A DNA stretch of 64,000 nt, taken from positions 78,736,965-78,800,964 of the forward strand of contig JAVIAB010000124.1 of assembly GCA_032433765.1 (NCBI GenBank). Reading direction: 5' to 3'. Position 1 is the first letter of the stretch, and each line of letters begins with the position of its first letter. Below, piece by piece: positions 1-15,231 of this stretch. Origin of the DNA: Megaustenia siamemsis. Its lineage: Eukaryota; Mollusca; Gastropoda; Stylommatophora; Ariophantidae. The position numbers and the translations under genes were made by a program. Below the pieces are notes generated by a model. It was not told the DNA's origin. It made no database searches and worked only from the letters and a program-made list of their open reading frames with translations.

Positions 1-185
1 GACCTATTTGAGAAAGTCCTCGTTGGTCTTTTTAACTGTCCTTGAACCTTCAACATTCTTCTAAGAAATCCTAACTCAGTTGCCCCTAATTGTCTCTCCA
101 TTTGTTTGTCTAATAATAGTAATATATCAATAATATGCTGCTTCACTTGATGTACACTCTCAGTGCATGCACTCTGAACTTATTG
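1..185 (-). pseudogene. LINE reverse transcriptase fragment cut by the window edge
   Basis: Read on the minus strand, this segment stays open and translates to residues such as QMERQLGATELGFLRRMLKV. The pattern (E..E...LRRML) is what is usually found after the fingers and palm of LINE reverse transcriptases, in the region linking the RT to the C-terminal domain. The frame runs off the left edge, so the 3' end of the element lies outside the window. The upstream limit near 185 is not sharp. Recognition rests on this motif alone; no catalytic motif is present in the visible part. Confidence 0.5.
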
Positions 186-2129
186 CATATTGAGGCGTAC
201 ATGTGCGCTAATTAAGTTTGGATCAAAGTGAAGTTGAAATTCGAGACGAAAAACATCTTCTCTCTACTTGATTTTTTGTTCGGACTTTGAGGTTGTTTTG
301 GAGTTTATATAAAACAAGTTTTCAAAATGGGATGGTTCAAAATGACGGCTGCAGAAGAGAAACCTTTTTCTCTTAGTGAGTGTCTGAGCTGTCAGAAAAA
401 TACTCGGAGATTTATAGAAAAGAAAATGTCAACGCTCCGCGATTCCGTCCTCTCTCGCTTTCTTATCCTCTAATGTGGGGGAGGGGAGTTGTGGGGCTGG
501 CAATCAAGGGCTCTCTAATCTTTTCTCATCGTTATTGTCTAATCTTCTCCAGGAGTATTTAAACCTTGTGATCACTCATTGTTGTAGCTGGCCTATGAAG
601 TCCCAACTGTTCTTTTTTCATAATTTCTTCTTCTCGTAGTTAATTTGTCATTTTGTAACTGTTCATAACCTCTAATAATGTTTAACTGCCTGGTCATAGA
701 TGCCTTTTTAAATAAAGAAGTAAAAAATGTTTCCAGTTTGTGTGTGTTCAAGACACATGTTGTCTGCTTCTGTTAAACAGATTAAGACTGGATTGACGTC
801 TGTACTAACCGTTGTCAGCTTAAATAGTAAGAACAGTCACTCTCGTGTTCCAGATAGTTTGCAATTGCTTGATAACAAATAAACTGCAACAGGAGGGATC
901 ACAGTTACATCATCTTGATTTTGTTGTTGCTCTTGTTTATAAAACAACCATCATTGTTCTTGAATGAGGGCCATTGAACAATGATTAATTTAGAATATGC
1001 CAAGTTATCATTTCTTCTTTTGCTGCGTTTGACAACGATTGTGTCTTAGTTGGCTGTGTTGTGAGCTTATAGCAGTCTAGCAATGTCTGAATCTTTCTTT
1101 TTTTCTCAAGGTGAGATAGAGTAGGATCTTGATCAGTGTTGGTTCATTGCTCATAACGCAAGCATTAGGTGATATGTCGCTGAGCGGTCTCAGCCCACGA
1201 ACTTTTGACGTATTTATCCTTTGTGTGACTCTGTTAAGTTCTGCTCTTGTAAAGTGTTCTCCTCAACTCCATAAAAGTCTTCTGTCCTGTCCGTGAAAAA
1301 GAGAACTCCTTTATACTTAAGTACGATGAGCCGTGTGTGTGTGCTTTATTTACGCCTATGATCCTTTTTCGTTATCACACAGGATATCAGCACAGCAGAC
1401 GAACTCAACGAAATCGGCAAGGGATCTTTCAGGTAGTTTTACAATGGGTTCGTAGCATTTCAATAACGATAAAGGGAATTTTGCATTAAAAATAGTTTTC
1501 TCAATGATTAACTGTCCAGGTTTAATGTTACACATCTGACATGAACACGTGTTGCGCTCTTTCAGCTGCGAGTGATCTCGTTGATTTTAGCAGTTACAAT
1601 TGAGAGAATAAAAGGCTGTAGACGAACAACCAGGCAGAAACCACAGGCATGGTGAGCTGAAATATCATATAAGAAGGAAAACTAAACTAGACCAAGACTC
1701 AACATGTCGAAGACGCAGTCTGTCAGCCTCAACACAGTCTTAGATGACAAAATCAGTACAAACACGAATGCTGACCACGTGACTGACACGTTACAATTAT
1801 GGTGTCGTTTCTATCCAAATTATTACAACAATGCAGCTGATCAAATTTGCATGATCAAAACACTTGAACGCAGAGGAAGAAGAAGAGGAAGAGCAGAAGA
1901 AGAGGGAGAAGAATACGAAGAAGAAGGAGCAGAAATAGACAAATAAAAAAAAGAAGACATTTTTATTCGTCTCTGATAGAACTGAATGCTCGCTCTCACC
2001 TACCATGAGATCAGAAGTAACGAGAAAAGATAATATTCGCCCGACATTAGATATGAACTGTCACAATTTTAGGAGAAAGAGGGGTTACATGGCTACAAAG
2101 AATATTCAGTGCAGCATGACACCAACAGA
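186..2129. other. Stretch without a supported gene
   Basis: AT-rich sequence with only short ORFs. The 80-codon frame at 1704-1946 ends in a run of Glu and Arg from a purine-rich GAAGAA tract and shows no domain. I see no splice-delimited exon, RNA gene or array here. The right end merges into the decayed LINE that follows. Confidence 0.5.
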
Positions 2130-3590
2130 AAACCACAGAAGATTGGCAACAATCAATAATCTTACCAATATTGAAAAAAAAACGGCAGCAAGAGAGACTC
2201 CATTCAATATGGAGATATATTCCTTCTCAGCCGTGTGGGAAAGTTATACGCCAAAATTATGCACAAAAGGTTCAGGTCAATAATATAACCACAGTTAAAC
2301 GATTCTCGAACGGGGTTCGAAAAAAAATACAGGATGTACTGACGTTCTCTTCACCCTTAAACAGATAGCAGAAAGGACGACAGAACACAATCAAAATGTG
2401 TACATAACTTTCATTGACCAGGAAAGAAAGCCTTTGACCGAATAAACAGAGAACAACTATGAGGAATACTAATAACATATAGAGTAAGCCAACATCTAAC
2501 AAACCTAATTAAACGTCTTTATATCAACAGCAGCTGCACAGTCAGAACAGCAGCATACTACACAGACCACTGTGAAGTTAGATCAGGAATAAGACAGGGG
2601 TGCGCACTATCTCCCCTATTGTTTATTAATTACATGGAATATATACGTGAGTTAGCCAAGCCATTGGAGACAGGAGCTTAACGAGCTTCTATTTGCAGAC
2701 AATCAACACTAATACAAGGACAAATAGAAGACGTACAAGAAAACTGAAATAGACTCTACAGCACAAGCACTCAATACAACTTGAAAATCAACATCAACAA
2801 AACAGAAGTCAAGAATATCGCAAAAGAGAAACAGATATAAACATAGCAATAAGACAGCAGACAACTAAACCATGTAGAGGAATTTAAATACCTAGAAAGT
2901 CTAGGAACGACCGACAACTCACAAGAAGCAGAAACAGACTCAAGATGCAAAAAAGCTTGTCAAATCATTGGACAGCTATCATCACTATTGTCCAACAAAG
3001 AAATAACTCTGGAGGCAAAACGGGTACTCTACAATACAATCTTCATTCCAACGTTGAGCTACATATACCAGATACGAACCTTAGAGGCAAGAACAATAAG
3101 AACAATAACCTCTACAGAGATGAAATGTGTTAGACGAAAAACAGGAAACAGTCTGAGAGACAAGATCAGAAATGAAGAACTGAGAAAAAAGCTAGGAATA
3201 ATTCACACTTTGAATATGTAAAGAAACAACAGATAACATGGTTTGGCCACGTGGTAAGGCAGACAGATCAAAATACAACACAACGAGCCCTCAATAAATG
3301 GTGCGAGAATACCAGACCCAAGGGTCATCCATCGAAAAGATGGATTGATGGGATATTAGAAGAAAACTAGGAAATATAACAGCAACAGAGACCAACAGAA
3401 GAGCAACAGAGACCAACAGAAGAGCAACAGAGACCAACAGAAGAGCAACAGAGACCAACAGAAGAGCAACAGAGACCAACAGAAGTGCAAAAGTCCGCGA
3501 ATTATTTCTCCCATCGACGCTGAAAGACAAATGAGGAAGGAAAGAAGGAGAAGAATACGTTTCAGTTCGGTGTGAGCACAACACTTTATG
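2130..3590 (+). pseudogene. Decayed LINE reverse transcriptase, family A
   Basis: A non-LTR reverse transcriptase can be read across several frames. Near 2190-2250 there is a KKNGSKRD...LLSRVGKLYAKIM stretch (RT start), near 2390-2450 a TFIDQERK segment (motif A area, with the catalytic Asp retained), near 2580-2625 GIRQGCALSPLLF (motif B), and near 2683 ELLFADNQ, where the second Asp of the FADD catalytic box is Asn. The connection and C-terminal part follow (FIPTLSY near 3046, WFGHVV near 3240, RWIDGI near 3340). Frameshifts and stops are frequent, so the copy is dead. The 3' end carries CTGAAAGACAAATGAGGAAG, a signature shared with fragments near 33285, 46205, 58720 and 59425. A 21-bp repeat has expanded inside the last part (separate entry). 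Confidence 0.85.
3381..3485 (+). repeat. 21-bp tandem repeat inside LINE family A 3' coding region
   Basis: Five near-perfect copies of a 21-bp unit that reads AGCAACAGAGACCAACAGAA plus G. In frame the unit encodes ATETNRR. Other copies of the LINE have a single matching stretch at this position (on the minus strand around 46290, reading like AEANRRSK), so the array grew from transposon codons after or during insertion. Confidence 0.85.
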
Positions 3591-3674
3591 ATTGTGTCGT
3601 TAACCCATGCCCTTCATCCACACCTCGCTCCCCTTCCCCCTAGATCACCTTCATCAATGAGGGCTCTTGAAAGC

Positions 3675-4350
3675 AAGCGATGGAATAGGTAGGACTTGAA
3701 GTAAACAGAAGCTAGCAGACAAAACTGTGATGGTGTGGGAAGGACTTGAAGTAAACAGAAGCTAGCAGACAAAACTGTGATGGAGTGGGAAGGACTTGAA
3801 GTAAACAGAAGCTAGCAGACAAAACTGTGATGGTGTGGGAAGGACTTGAAGTAAACAGAAGCTAGCAGACAAAACTGTGATGGTGTGGGAAGGACTTGCA
3901 GTAAACAGAAGCTAGCAGACAAAACTGTGATGGAGTGGGAAGGACTTGAAGTAAACATAACCTAGCAGACAAAACTGTGATGGAATGGGAAGGACTTCAA
4001 GTAAACAGAAGCTAACAGACAAAACTGTGATGGAATGGGAAGGACTTCAAGTAAACAGAAGCTAACAGACAAAACTGTGATGGAGTGGGAAGGACTTCAA
4101 GTAAACAGAAGCTAACAGACAAAACTGTGATGGAGTGGGAAGGACTTCAAGTAAACAGAAGCTAACAGACACAACTGTGATGGAGTGGGAAGGACTTCAA
4201 GTAAACAGAAGCTAACAGATAAAACTGTGATAGAGTGGTAAGGACTTCAAGTAAACAGAAGCTTGCAGACACAATTGTGATAGAGTGGGAAAGACTTCAA
4301 ATAAACAGAAACTTGCAGACAAAACTGTGATGGAATGCAAGGAATTGAAA
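3675..4350 (+). repeat. 50-bp satellite array, about 13 copies
   Basis: Unit contains AGGACTTGAAGTAAACAGAA followed by GCTAGCAGACAAAACTGTGA and TGGAGTGGGA. Copies differ by a few substitutions; the left copies have GAAGTAAACAGAAGCTAGC and the right ones CAAGTAAACAGAAGCTAAC, so variants are spatially sorted. Confidence 0.95.
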
Positions 4351-4384
4351 CAAGCCAATAAAAACTTACAGTCACAGTATGTAT

Positions 4385-4574
4385 TTCACTGTGCTCTCCC
4401 GCTCTCTCTCTCCCTCTGACTCTCTCAATCTCTCTGTGTTTCACTGTCTCTCTCTCTGACTCTGTCTCTCTCTCGGTCTCTCTGTATCTCTCAGTCTCTC
4501 CCTATGTCTCTCTCAGTATCTCTCTCTGTCTTTCAGTCTCTTTGTCTCTGACTCTCTCAGTCTCTCGCTCTATG

Positions 4575-4619
<45 letters not shown>

Positions 4620-4622
4620 ATT
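4385..4622. repeat. CT-rich low-complexity tract
   Basis: Imperfect TCTC/TCTG simple sequence, probably grown from the edge of the 50-bp array. Confidence 0.9.
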
Positions 4623-4995
4623 TATTTATTTTACAAAGATCATAAACTGAAGTTTAACTTGCTTGAGAAACCAAACAGATAAAAATATGATGGAACTATC
4701 CATGATACTTACACCAAGTAGTGCCACTTTTTTCTCAAACAAATGTGGAACTATTTTCTGACCTTGTGATGCAAATATGAGATAGGACACCCTTTATAAT
4801 AACAAGATCCGAGCAAAACATACTTCAACTTTCTGGCATGACAGAGAAGGCAGACAGAGAACATTTCCTAACTCTCTGGTTCAAAATAAAACGTCTATTT
4901 TCTGTCTCTAGTTTAGCATTAGGAATAGGACAAATCCTGACTTTGAGATAAATAACTGTAGAGTTATTTCTATAATTTGGGGATATATATATATA
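4623..4995. other. Short stretch without a supported gene
   Basis: AT-rich unique-looking DNA between the CT tract and the 3' tail of the minus-strand LINE. No ORF, RNA or repeat is recognisable. Confidence 0.4.
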
Positions 4996-6050
4996 TGACT
5001 CTTTTCGTCTTGTCAGACGGTCTAGTGGAGGCTATTGCGTATTTTTTTGAGGTATTATTTTTGCCGAACAGCTTCTCTCGTGGCTAATTCTACCAATGTT
5101 TGACAAACACACGCGGTCACATAATGAACAGGTCAGGCTCGCTGGTCCACAGGGTTTACCATCCTTTTTCATGAGTCTCTTCTCTTCTAAGTCCTGTCTT
5201 AGAACAGTCTCAAATGTTATACCGTTCCTTATACGTGCTCTCCATGATGTGCGATCACTTGCCAGATGTTGCCAGTCGTTTTCACAGATGGAGAAGTCTT
5301 TCAGAGATGATTTGCAGATATCTCTATATCGTAGTTTAGGTCTGCCGATTTGTCGTTTTCCGTGTTTTAGCTCGCCATATAGTATTTGCCTAGGAATGCG
5401 TTTTTCTTCCATCCGTTGGACATGCCCCAGCCATCTTAGCCTTCGACTTCTGAGCATCGACATGATTGTTAGGGTCTTAGCACGTTGCAGGACAGTTAAG
5501 TTGGTTATTTTGTCCTGCCATTTGATGTGCATTATTTTGCGGAGACATCGCATGTGGAAGACATTTAGTCTTTTTTCCTGGTTTGAGTATGTTGTCCAGG
5601 TTTCGGATCCATATAGTAGTGTGCTAAGCACACATGTTTGATATATTAAGAGTTTAGTCTTTTGAGTTAGTTTCGTGTTGTTCCATGCCCTTTTTGTGAG
5701 TTTGCCGAAGGTCGTAGCTGCCTTACCAATTCGACAGTTTATTTCTTCATCAAGAGAGATGGTTTGCGTAACTGTGGATCCAAGATATGTAAATTTCTGT
5801 ACTGATTCTAGTTGGCAGTCTTTTAGAGTAATAGATAGAGGTTTGAAGTCACCTTGATTTAGTATTACTGTCTTCTGAACATTAATTGACAGTGAAAAAA
5901 GGTCGCATGCTTTATCCAGGTTGTTGATCAGCGACTGTAGGGTGGCCTCACTATGAGCGACTAGGGCTGCATCGTCAGCAAATAAAAATTCTTTAAGTAG
6001 GGCAACATTTGGGGATAATACTTTAAATAATGAACATATTATTAACTTGT
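4990..6050 (-). pseudogene. 5'-truncated LINE with C-terminal zinc finger, family F
   Basis: On the minus strand an uninterrupted frame from about 6040 to the stop at 5032 encodes the distal half of a non-LTR reverse transcriptase. It begins with KEFLFADDAALVAHSEA (motif C, both catalytic Asp present), then INVQKTVIL, FTYLGSTV, the thumb/connection segment LSTLLYGSETWTTY, a RLRWLGHVQRM segment, GRPKLRYRDICK, and ends in CSLCDRVC...H....C, a CCHC-type finger. RT motifs A and B and the endonuclease are missing, so this is a typical 5' truncation that removes function despite the clean frame. The 3' UTR (GCCTCCACTAGACCGTCTGA) ends in an AT microsatellite near 4990-5000. The same 3' end occurs at 23133-23510. 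The frame is fused upstream, without a stop, to the GACN array. Confidence 0.9.
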
Positions 6051-6057
6051 GACACCC

Positions 6058-9920
<3,863 letters not shown>

Positions 9921-9921
9921 A

Positions 9922-10480
9922 TCAAGTACTGGGCCTGCTGGCGTAGGTGATCATGTCTCTCCACAACTTTCGATCTCGACAGTTATTTATCATTTCTGTT
10001 GTTGACCTTCTGCCAAACCATTCTCTTAAGCTGTCTGTTATTTTTTCTCTTTGCTTCCCTCTATCTCTTCGTCCCTCATTTTTTCCAGTTGTTACAATAT
10101 ATTCCAGTTGTTCTCTTCTCATTACATGGCCACAAAATGATGATTGTTTCTTCCTAATATTGGAAATTAGCTCTCTTTTTGCTTTGGTCTCTTTCTGAAC
10201 ATTTTCATTACTCTTCTTCGCTGTTGATGATATTCTCAACATTCTTCAGAAAAACCACATTTCTACAGACTCCAGTGATTTTCTTGACTGTTGCCCTATT
10301 GTCCATGATTCACATCCATATATTAAGACTGGCTCTACATAACCTTGAAGAACTCTTAGTTGTACTAGTTGTATTGAATTTACTTCATGTCTTTTTAATT
10401 CCATCGCTCCATCTCTTTCTGGAATGTCCCTTTTCCTCTCTAGCCTGACATTTTATCCAGAACTCTAGATCGGCAGGTTG
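9922..10480 (-). pseudogene. LINE 3' fragment, family C
   Basis: On the minus strand, MLRISSTAKKSNENVQKETK is followed by RELISNIRKKQSSFCGHVMR and RREQLEYIVTTGKNEGRRDRG, then a RKLWRDMITYA end. This is the C-terminal region of a LINE reverse transcriptase (FxGHVxR and GRRxRGxxR motifs). Homology with the copy at 15232-16570 continues through about 10345 and then becomes hard to follow. RT catalytic motifs are missing. The 3' end reads GCGTAGGTGATCATGTCTC on the plus strand, which gives the empty-site reference for the SINE-split copy. Confidence 0.8.
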
Positions 10481-10928
10481 TACTAAGTTCACTCTGTTTA
10501 CCTGTCCAAATCTATTGGGTTATTTCTTTGTGTCATTTAGTCAATCCACGATATTCCATCCCCATTTTTCTCAAGGTTCTATTCTAATGATATCTCTTGT
10601 ATTTTTATATATATTCTTAAGCGTTTCATTTTTCATGTTCTTATTTTACATTTATCTTCAATGAATTCAATAATATAAATATAATAGTAACATCTTTGAC
10701 AGGGACTATTGCCGATATGGTTACTGTTGAGTTAATGCACTGTGCAGAGATAATTCTATATAATTTGACTGGAACGATAATGGACGCCGTCTTGGTACGT
10801 GCATTAAAGGATCGAAAGGTAAAAAGAAATATAATAAAAAGAGGGGGAAAAACATATTGCAGGGATTAAACGAGCATTTCAAAACATGCCAGAAAAGAGA
10901 CAAGCCACTTCTCACGTGTAGTATACCA
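10481..10928. other. Stretch without a supported gene
   Basis: AT-rich sequence between the LINE fragment and the 29-bp array; only a 64-codon ORF without motifs. Confidence 0.4.
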
Positions 10929-13326
10929 GGCGAATATGGTGGTAGTGTTGTTTACGGGAGGAATATGTTGGTAGTGTTGTTTACGGGAGGAATATGATGG
11001 TAGTGTTGTTTACGGGAGGAATATGGTGGTAGTGTTGTTTACGGGAGGAATATAGTGGTAGTGTTGTTTACGGGAGGAATATGGTGGTAGTGTTGTTTAC
11101 TTGAGGAATATGGTGGTAGTGTTGTTTACTTGAGGAATATGGTGGTAGTGTTGTTTACTTGAGGAATATGGTGGTAGTGTTGTTTACTTGAGGAATATGG
11201 TGGTAGTGTTGTTTACTTGAGGAATATGGTGGTAGTGTTGTTTACGAGAGGAATATGGTGGTAGATTTGTTTACTTGAGGAATATGGTGGTAGTGTTGTT
11301 TACTTGAGGAATATGGTGGTAGTGTTGTCTACGAGAGGAATATGGTGGTAGTGTTGTCTACGAGAGGAATATGATGGTAGTGTTGTCTACGAGAGGAATA
11401 TGGTGGTAGTGTTGTCTACGAGAGGAATATGGTGGTAGTGTTGTCTACGAGAGGAATATGGTGGTAGTGTTGTCTACGAGAGGAATATGATGGTAGTGTT
11501 GTCTACGAGAGGAATATGGTGGTAGTGTTGTCTACGAGAGGAATATGGTGGTAGTGTTGTCTACGAGAGGAATATGGTGGTAGTGTTGTCCACGAGAGGA
11601 ATATGGTGGTAGTGTTGTTTACGAGAGAAATATGATGGTAGTGTTGTCTACGAGCGGAATATGGTGGTAGTGTTGTTTACGTGAGGAATATAGTGGTAGT
11701 GTTGTCTACGAGCGGAATATGGTGGTAGTGTTGTTTACGTGAGGTATATGGTGGTAGTGTTGTTTACTTGAGGAATATGGTGGTAGTGTTGTTTACGTGA
11801 GGAATATAGTGGTAGTGTTGTCTAGGAGCGGAATATGGTGGTAGTGTTGTTTACGTGAGGAATATGGTGGTAGTGTTGTCTACGAGCGGAATATGGTGGT
11901 AGTGTTGTTTACGTGAGGAATATGGTGATAGTGTTGTTTACGTGAGGAATATGGTGGTAGTGTTGTTTACGTGAGGAATATGGTGGTAGTGTTGTTTACG
12001 GGAGGAATATGGTGGTAGTGTTGTTTACGGGAGGAATATGATGGTAGTGTTGTTTACGTGAGGGATATGGTGGTAGTGTTGTTTACGTGAGGAATATGAT
12101 GGTAGTGTTGTTTACGTGAGGAATATGATGGTAGTGTTGTCTACGAGAGGAATATAATGGTAGTGTTGTTTACTTGAGGAATATGATGGTAGTGTTGTTT
12201 ACTTGAGGAATATGATGGTAGTGTTGTTTACTTGAGGAATATGGTGGTAGTGTTGTTTACGGGAGGAATATGATGGTAGTGTTGTTTACGTGAGGAATAT
12301 GGTGGTAGTGTTGTTTACGGGAGGAATATGGTGGTAGTGTTGTCTACGAAAGGAATATGATGGTAGTGTTGTTTACGGGAGGAATATGATGGTAGTGTTG
12401 TTTACGTGAGGAATATGGTGGTAGTGTTGTTTACGTGAGGAATATGGTGGTAGTGTTGTTTACGGGAGGAATATGATGGTAGTGTTGTTTACGTGAGGAA
12501 TATGATGGTAGTGTTGTCAACGAGAGGAATATGGTGTAGTGTTGTTTACTTGAGGAATATGGTGGTAGTGTTGTCTACGAGAGGAATATGATGGTAGTGT
12601 TGTCAACGAGAGGAATATGGTGGTAGTGTTGTTTACTTGAGGAATATGGTGGTAGTGTTGTTTACTTGAGGAATATGGTGGTAGTGTTGTCTACGAGAGG
12701 AATATGGTGGTAGTGTTGTCTACGAGAGGAATATGGTGGTAGTGTTGTCAACGAGAGGAATATGGTGTAGTGTTGTTTACGTGAGGAATATGGTGGTAGT
12801 GTTGTCTACGAGAGGAATATGGTGGTAGTGTTGTTTACGTGAGGAATATGGTGGTAGTGTTGTCTACGAGAGGAATATGGTGATAGTGTTGTCTACGAGA
12901 GGAATATGGTGGTAGTGTTGTCTACGAGAGGAATATGGTGGTAGTGTTGTTTACGAGAGAAATATGATGGTAGTGTTGTTTACGGGAGAAATATGATGGT
13001 AGTGTTGTCAACGAGAGGAATATGGTGGTAGTGTTGTTTTCTTGAGGAATATTGTGGTAGTGTTGTTTACTTGAGGAATACGGTGGTAGTGTTGTTTACG
13101 GGAGCAATATGGTGGTAGTGTTGTTCACTGGAGGAATATGGTGGTAGTGTTGTTTACGTGAGGAATATGGTGGTAGTGTTGTTTACGGGAGGAATATGGT
13201 GGTAGTGTTGTTTACGTGAGGAATATGGTGGTAGTGTTGTTTACGTGAGGAATATGATGGTAGTGTTGTCTACGGGAGGAATATGATGGTAGTGTTGTTT
13301 ACGGGAGGAATATGATGGTAGTGTTG
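10929..13326 (+). repeat. 29-bp minisatellite, about 80 copies
   Basis: Unit is GTGGTAGTGTTGTTTACGTG followed by AGGAATATG. The centre of the unit varies among four main types (ACGGGAGG, ACTTGAGG, CTACGAGAGG, ACGTGAGG), and the types occur in runs, consistent with local slippage or unequal exchange. A 28-bp variant lacking one G occurs near 12534 and 12772. Confidence 0.97.
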
Positions 13327-13394
13327 CTTTTCTTATCATTAGAACATTTGTTTTTGGTTATGTGGCCAGCACTATCTGTCTGCCTGCCTTTTTT

Positions 13395-13772
<378 letters not shown>

Positions 13773-14468
13773 TCTGTTTGTATATCTATCTGTTAGCAAT
13801 ATGATGTCTCTTTTTCTGTCTGTATGTATGTCTACATATATGTCTGTCTGTATATAAATCTGTCTGTCGATCCGGTCAGTCTGATCTGTCTATCTGGTCT
13901 GATGTTGTTGCGTCTCGCCTTCATGTACTTTTTAGTGTTTCTCTAGGTCCACCTCTTTGTATTTTGTCATGCCAGGTTGTCATTTAAGAACTTTGTTATA
14001 AAGGTAATTCTTCTAGTCCACCTTTCGAGGGCCTCTGTTCTGTCAGGGAGAAGTCTTATTAGGAAAGAGTTCGCTCAGAAAAAGTTCTGAATAAAATGCT
14101 GGCTGAAATCGGATGCGCTGGGCCACTGGCGCAGAACACAGTGCAACGTTTTAACGGGTGTTCAATCAGAGTGGATCTGGCAGACTCTAATTGTGATGTT
14201 CTGTCTGTGGGGGCGATCAACACACTTAACCTGACAGCTGACTTCCTGTGAGAGTCTGGGATCCTACTCTGATTGAATCCTGATCATAGAGAGATATCGC
14301 AGAGTGAGATCGCAGAGAGAGAGAAAAAGTTCAATGACAAATATCGAGGTCATGTCTGTGGTTTAAGATTCGATTAATAACTCTTTGTCTTCTGTTTAAA
14401 GTTGTACAGTTAAGCCAGTTGTTAAAAAAATGTACACATAATTTCACAAAGATATTTGAAGTCAATGT
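13773..14468. other. Mostly featureless stretch with a possible LINE trace
   Basis: In reverse complement, 13910-13975 reads QRGGPRETLKST with a stop and frameshifts, reminiscent of the GRPRETW motif at LINE C-termini; this is weak. At 14248-14335 there is a segment (GAGTCTGGGATCCTACTCTG) that recurs near 28300 next to an AG tract. No gene is supported. Confidence 0.3.
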
Positions 14469-14680
14469 AAAAAAAAAGTATAGAGCCACCGTCACACCAA
14501 GTGGCGTATAGGGAATATGGTGTTAGTGACCATACATTTTACAGACCTTCAGCACATGATTTTTGGGGTAATGTGGTCGGTATTACGCCCGTGCCGCTTT
14601 ATTTTCACAGAAAAATATCCGGTACCCATTTAACGCTGGGTGAACCCGGAAGCCGTCGATTGGGATCGAACCCTACCTCT
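14469..14680 (-). mobile_element. SINE-A copy, 5' truncated
   Basis: Minus-strand copy of the tRNA-derived SINE described in full at 21407-21666. It keeps box B (TTCGATCCC in reverse complement around 14661-14671), the body with CCCCAAAAATCATGTGC (reverse complement) and the 3' end, but the segment carrying box A is missing; homology stops at about 14680. Confidence 0.88.
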
Positions 14681-14987
14681 ATATGAAGCCAATATAGCAG
14701 TGATTTTCTTTTTTCCTTTTCTAATCTATCTTTTCCTGTGCACGGCTCTTCTCTCTGAGGTGCGCGTGGTCGTGCAGCTGTTTTGATGTCTGAAAAGCTG
14801 ACGTACGGTGTTCGAAACCCGCGGTAGACAGAAACGATTTTTTCTATCGTCGGTGAAATAGAAATCCTGAGTCTCACACGTATGACGACTGCTTTGACCA
14901 AGCGGCCTTTATCCCTCTGATTCTGTGTCGTAAAGATAGTTGATGGTCTCTACTCTCTGATTTCCTGTTCACGCTTCTGCTCTCTGA

Positions 14988-14989
<2 letters not shown>

Positions 14990-15062
<73 letters not shown>
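14990..15062. repeat. (TC)n microsatellite
   Basis: TC dinucleotide run with a few TCTG interruptions, inside otherwise featureless DNA (14681-15231). Confidence 0.95.
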
Positions 15063-15065
<3 letters not shown>

Positions 15066-15231
15066 ACGCAACCTTAAAGTGTTCAGCTTCTGTACTTTCT
15101 GACACTGACTCATATATTTCTTTTACTTTATGACTCTGGCTAATTTATCTTCTACTCTCTGACTCAATTAACATTATTTAGTATCGACGATTAGCTTGAT
15201 TTTCTAGTGAATCCTAATTGATCTTATAAAT

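Noticed and set aside
1704..1946. 80-aa acidic/basic ORF
   Set aside because: C-terminal half is a GAAGAA simple repeat; no motif and no context.
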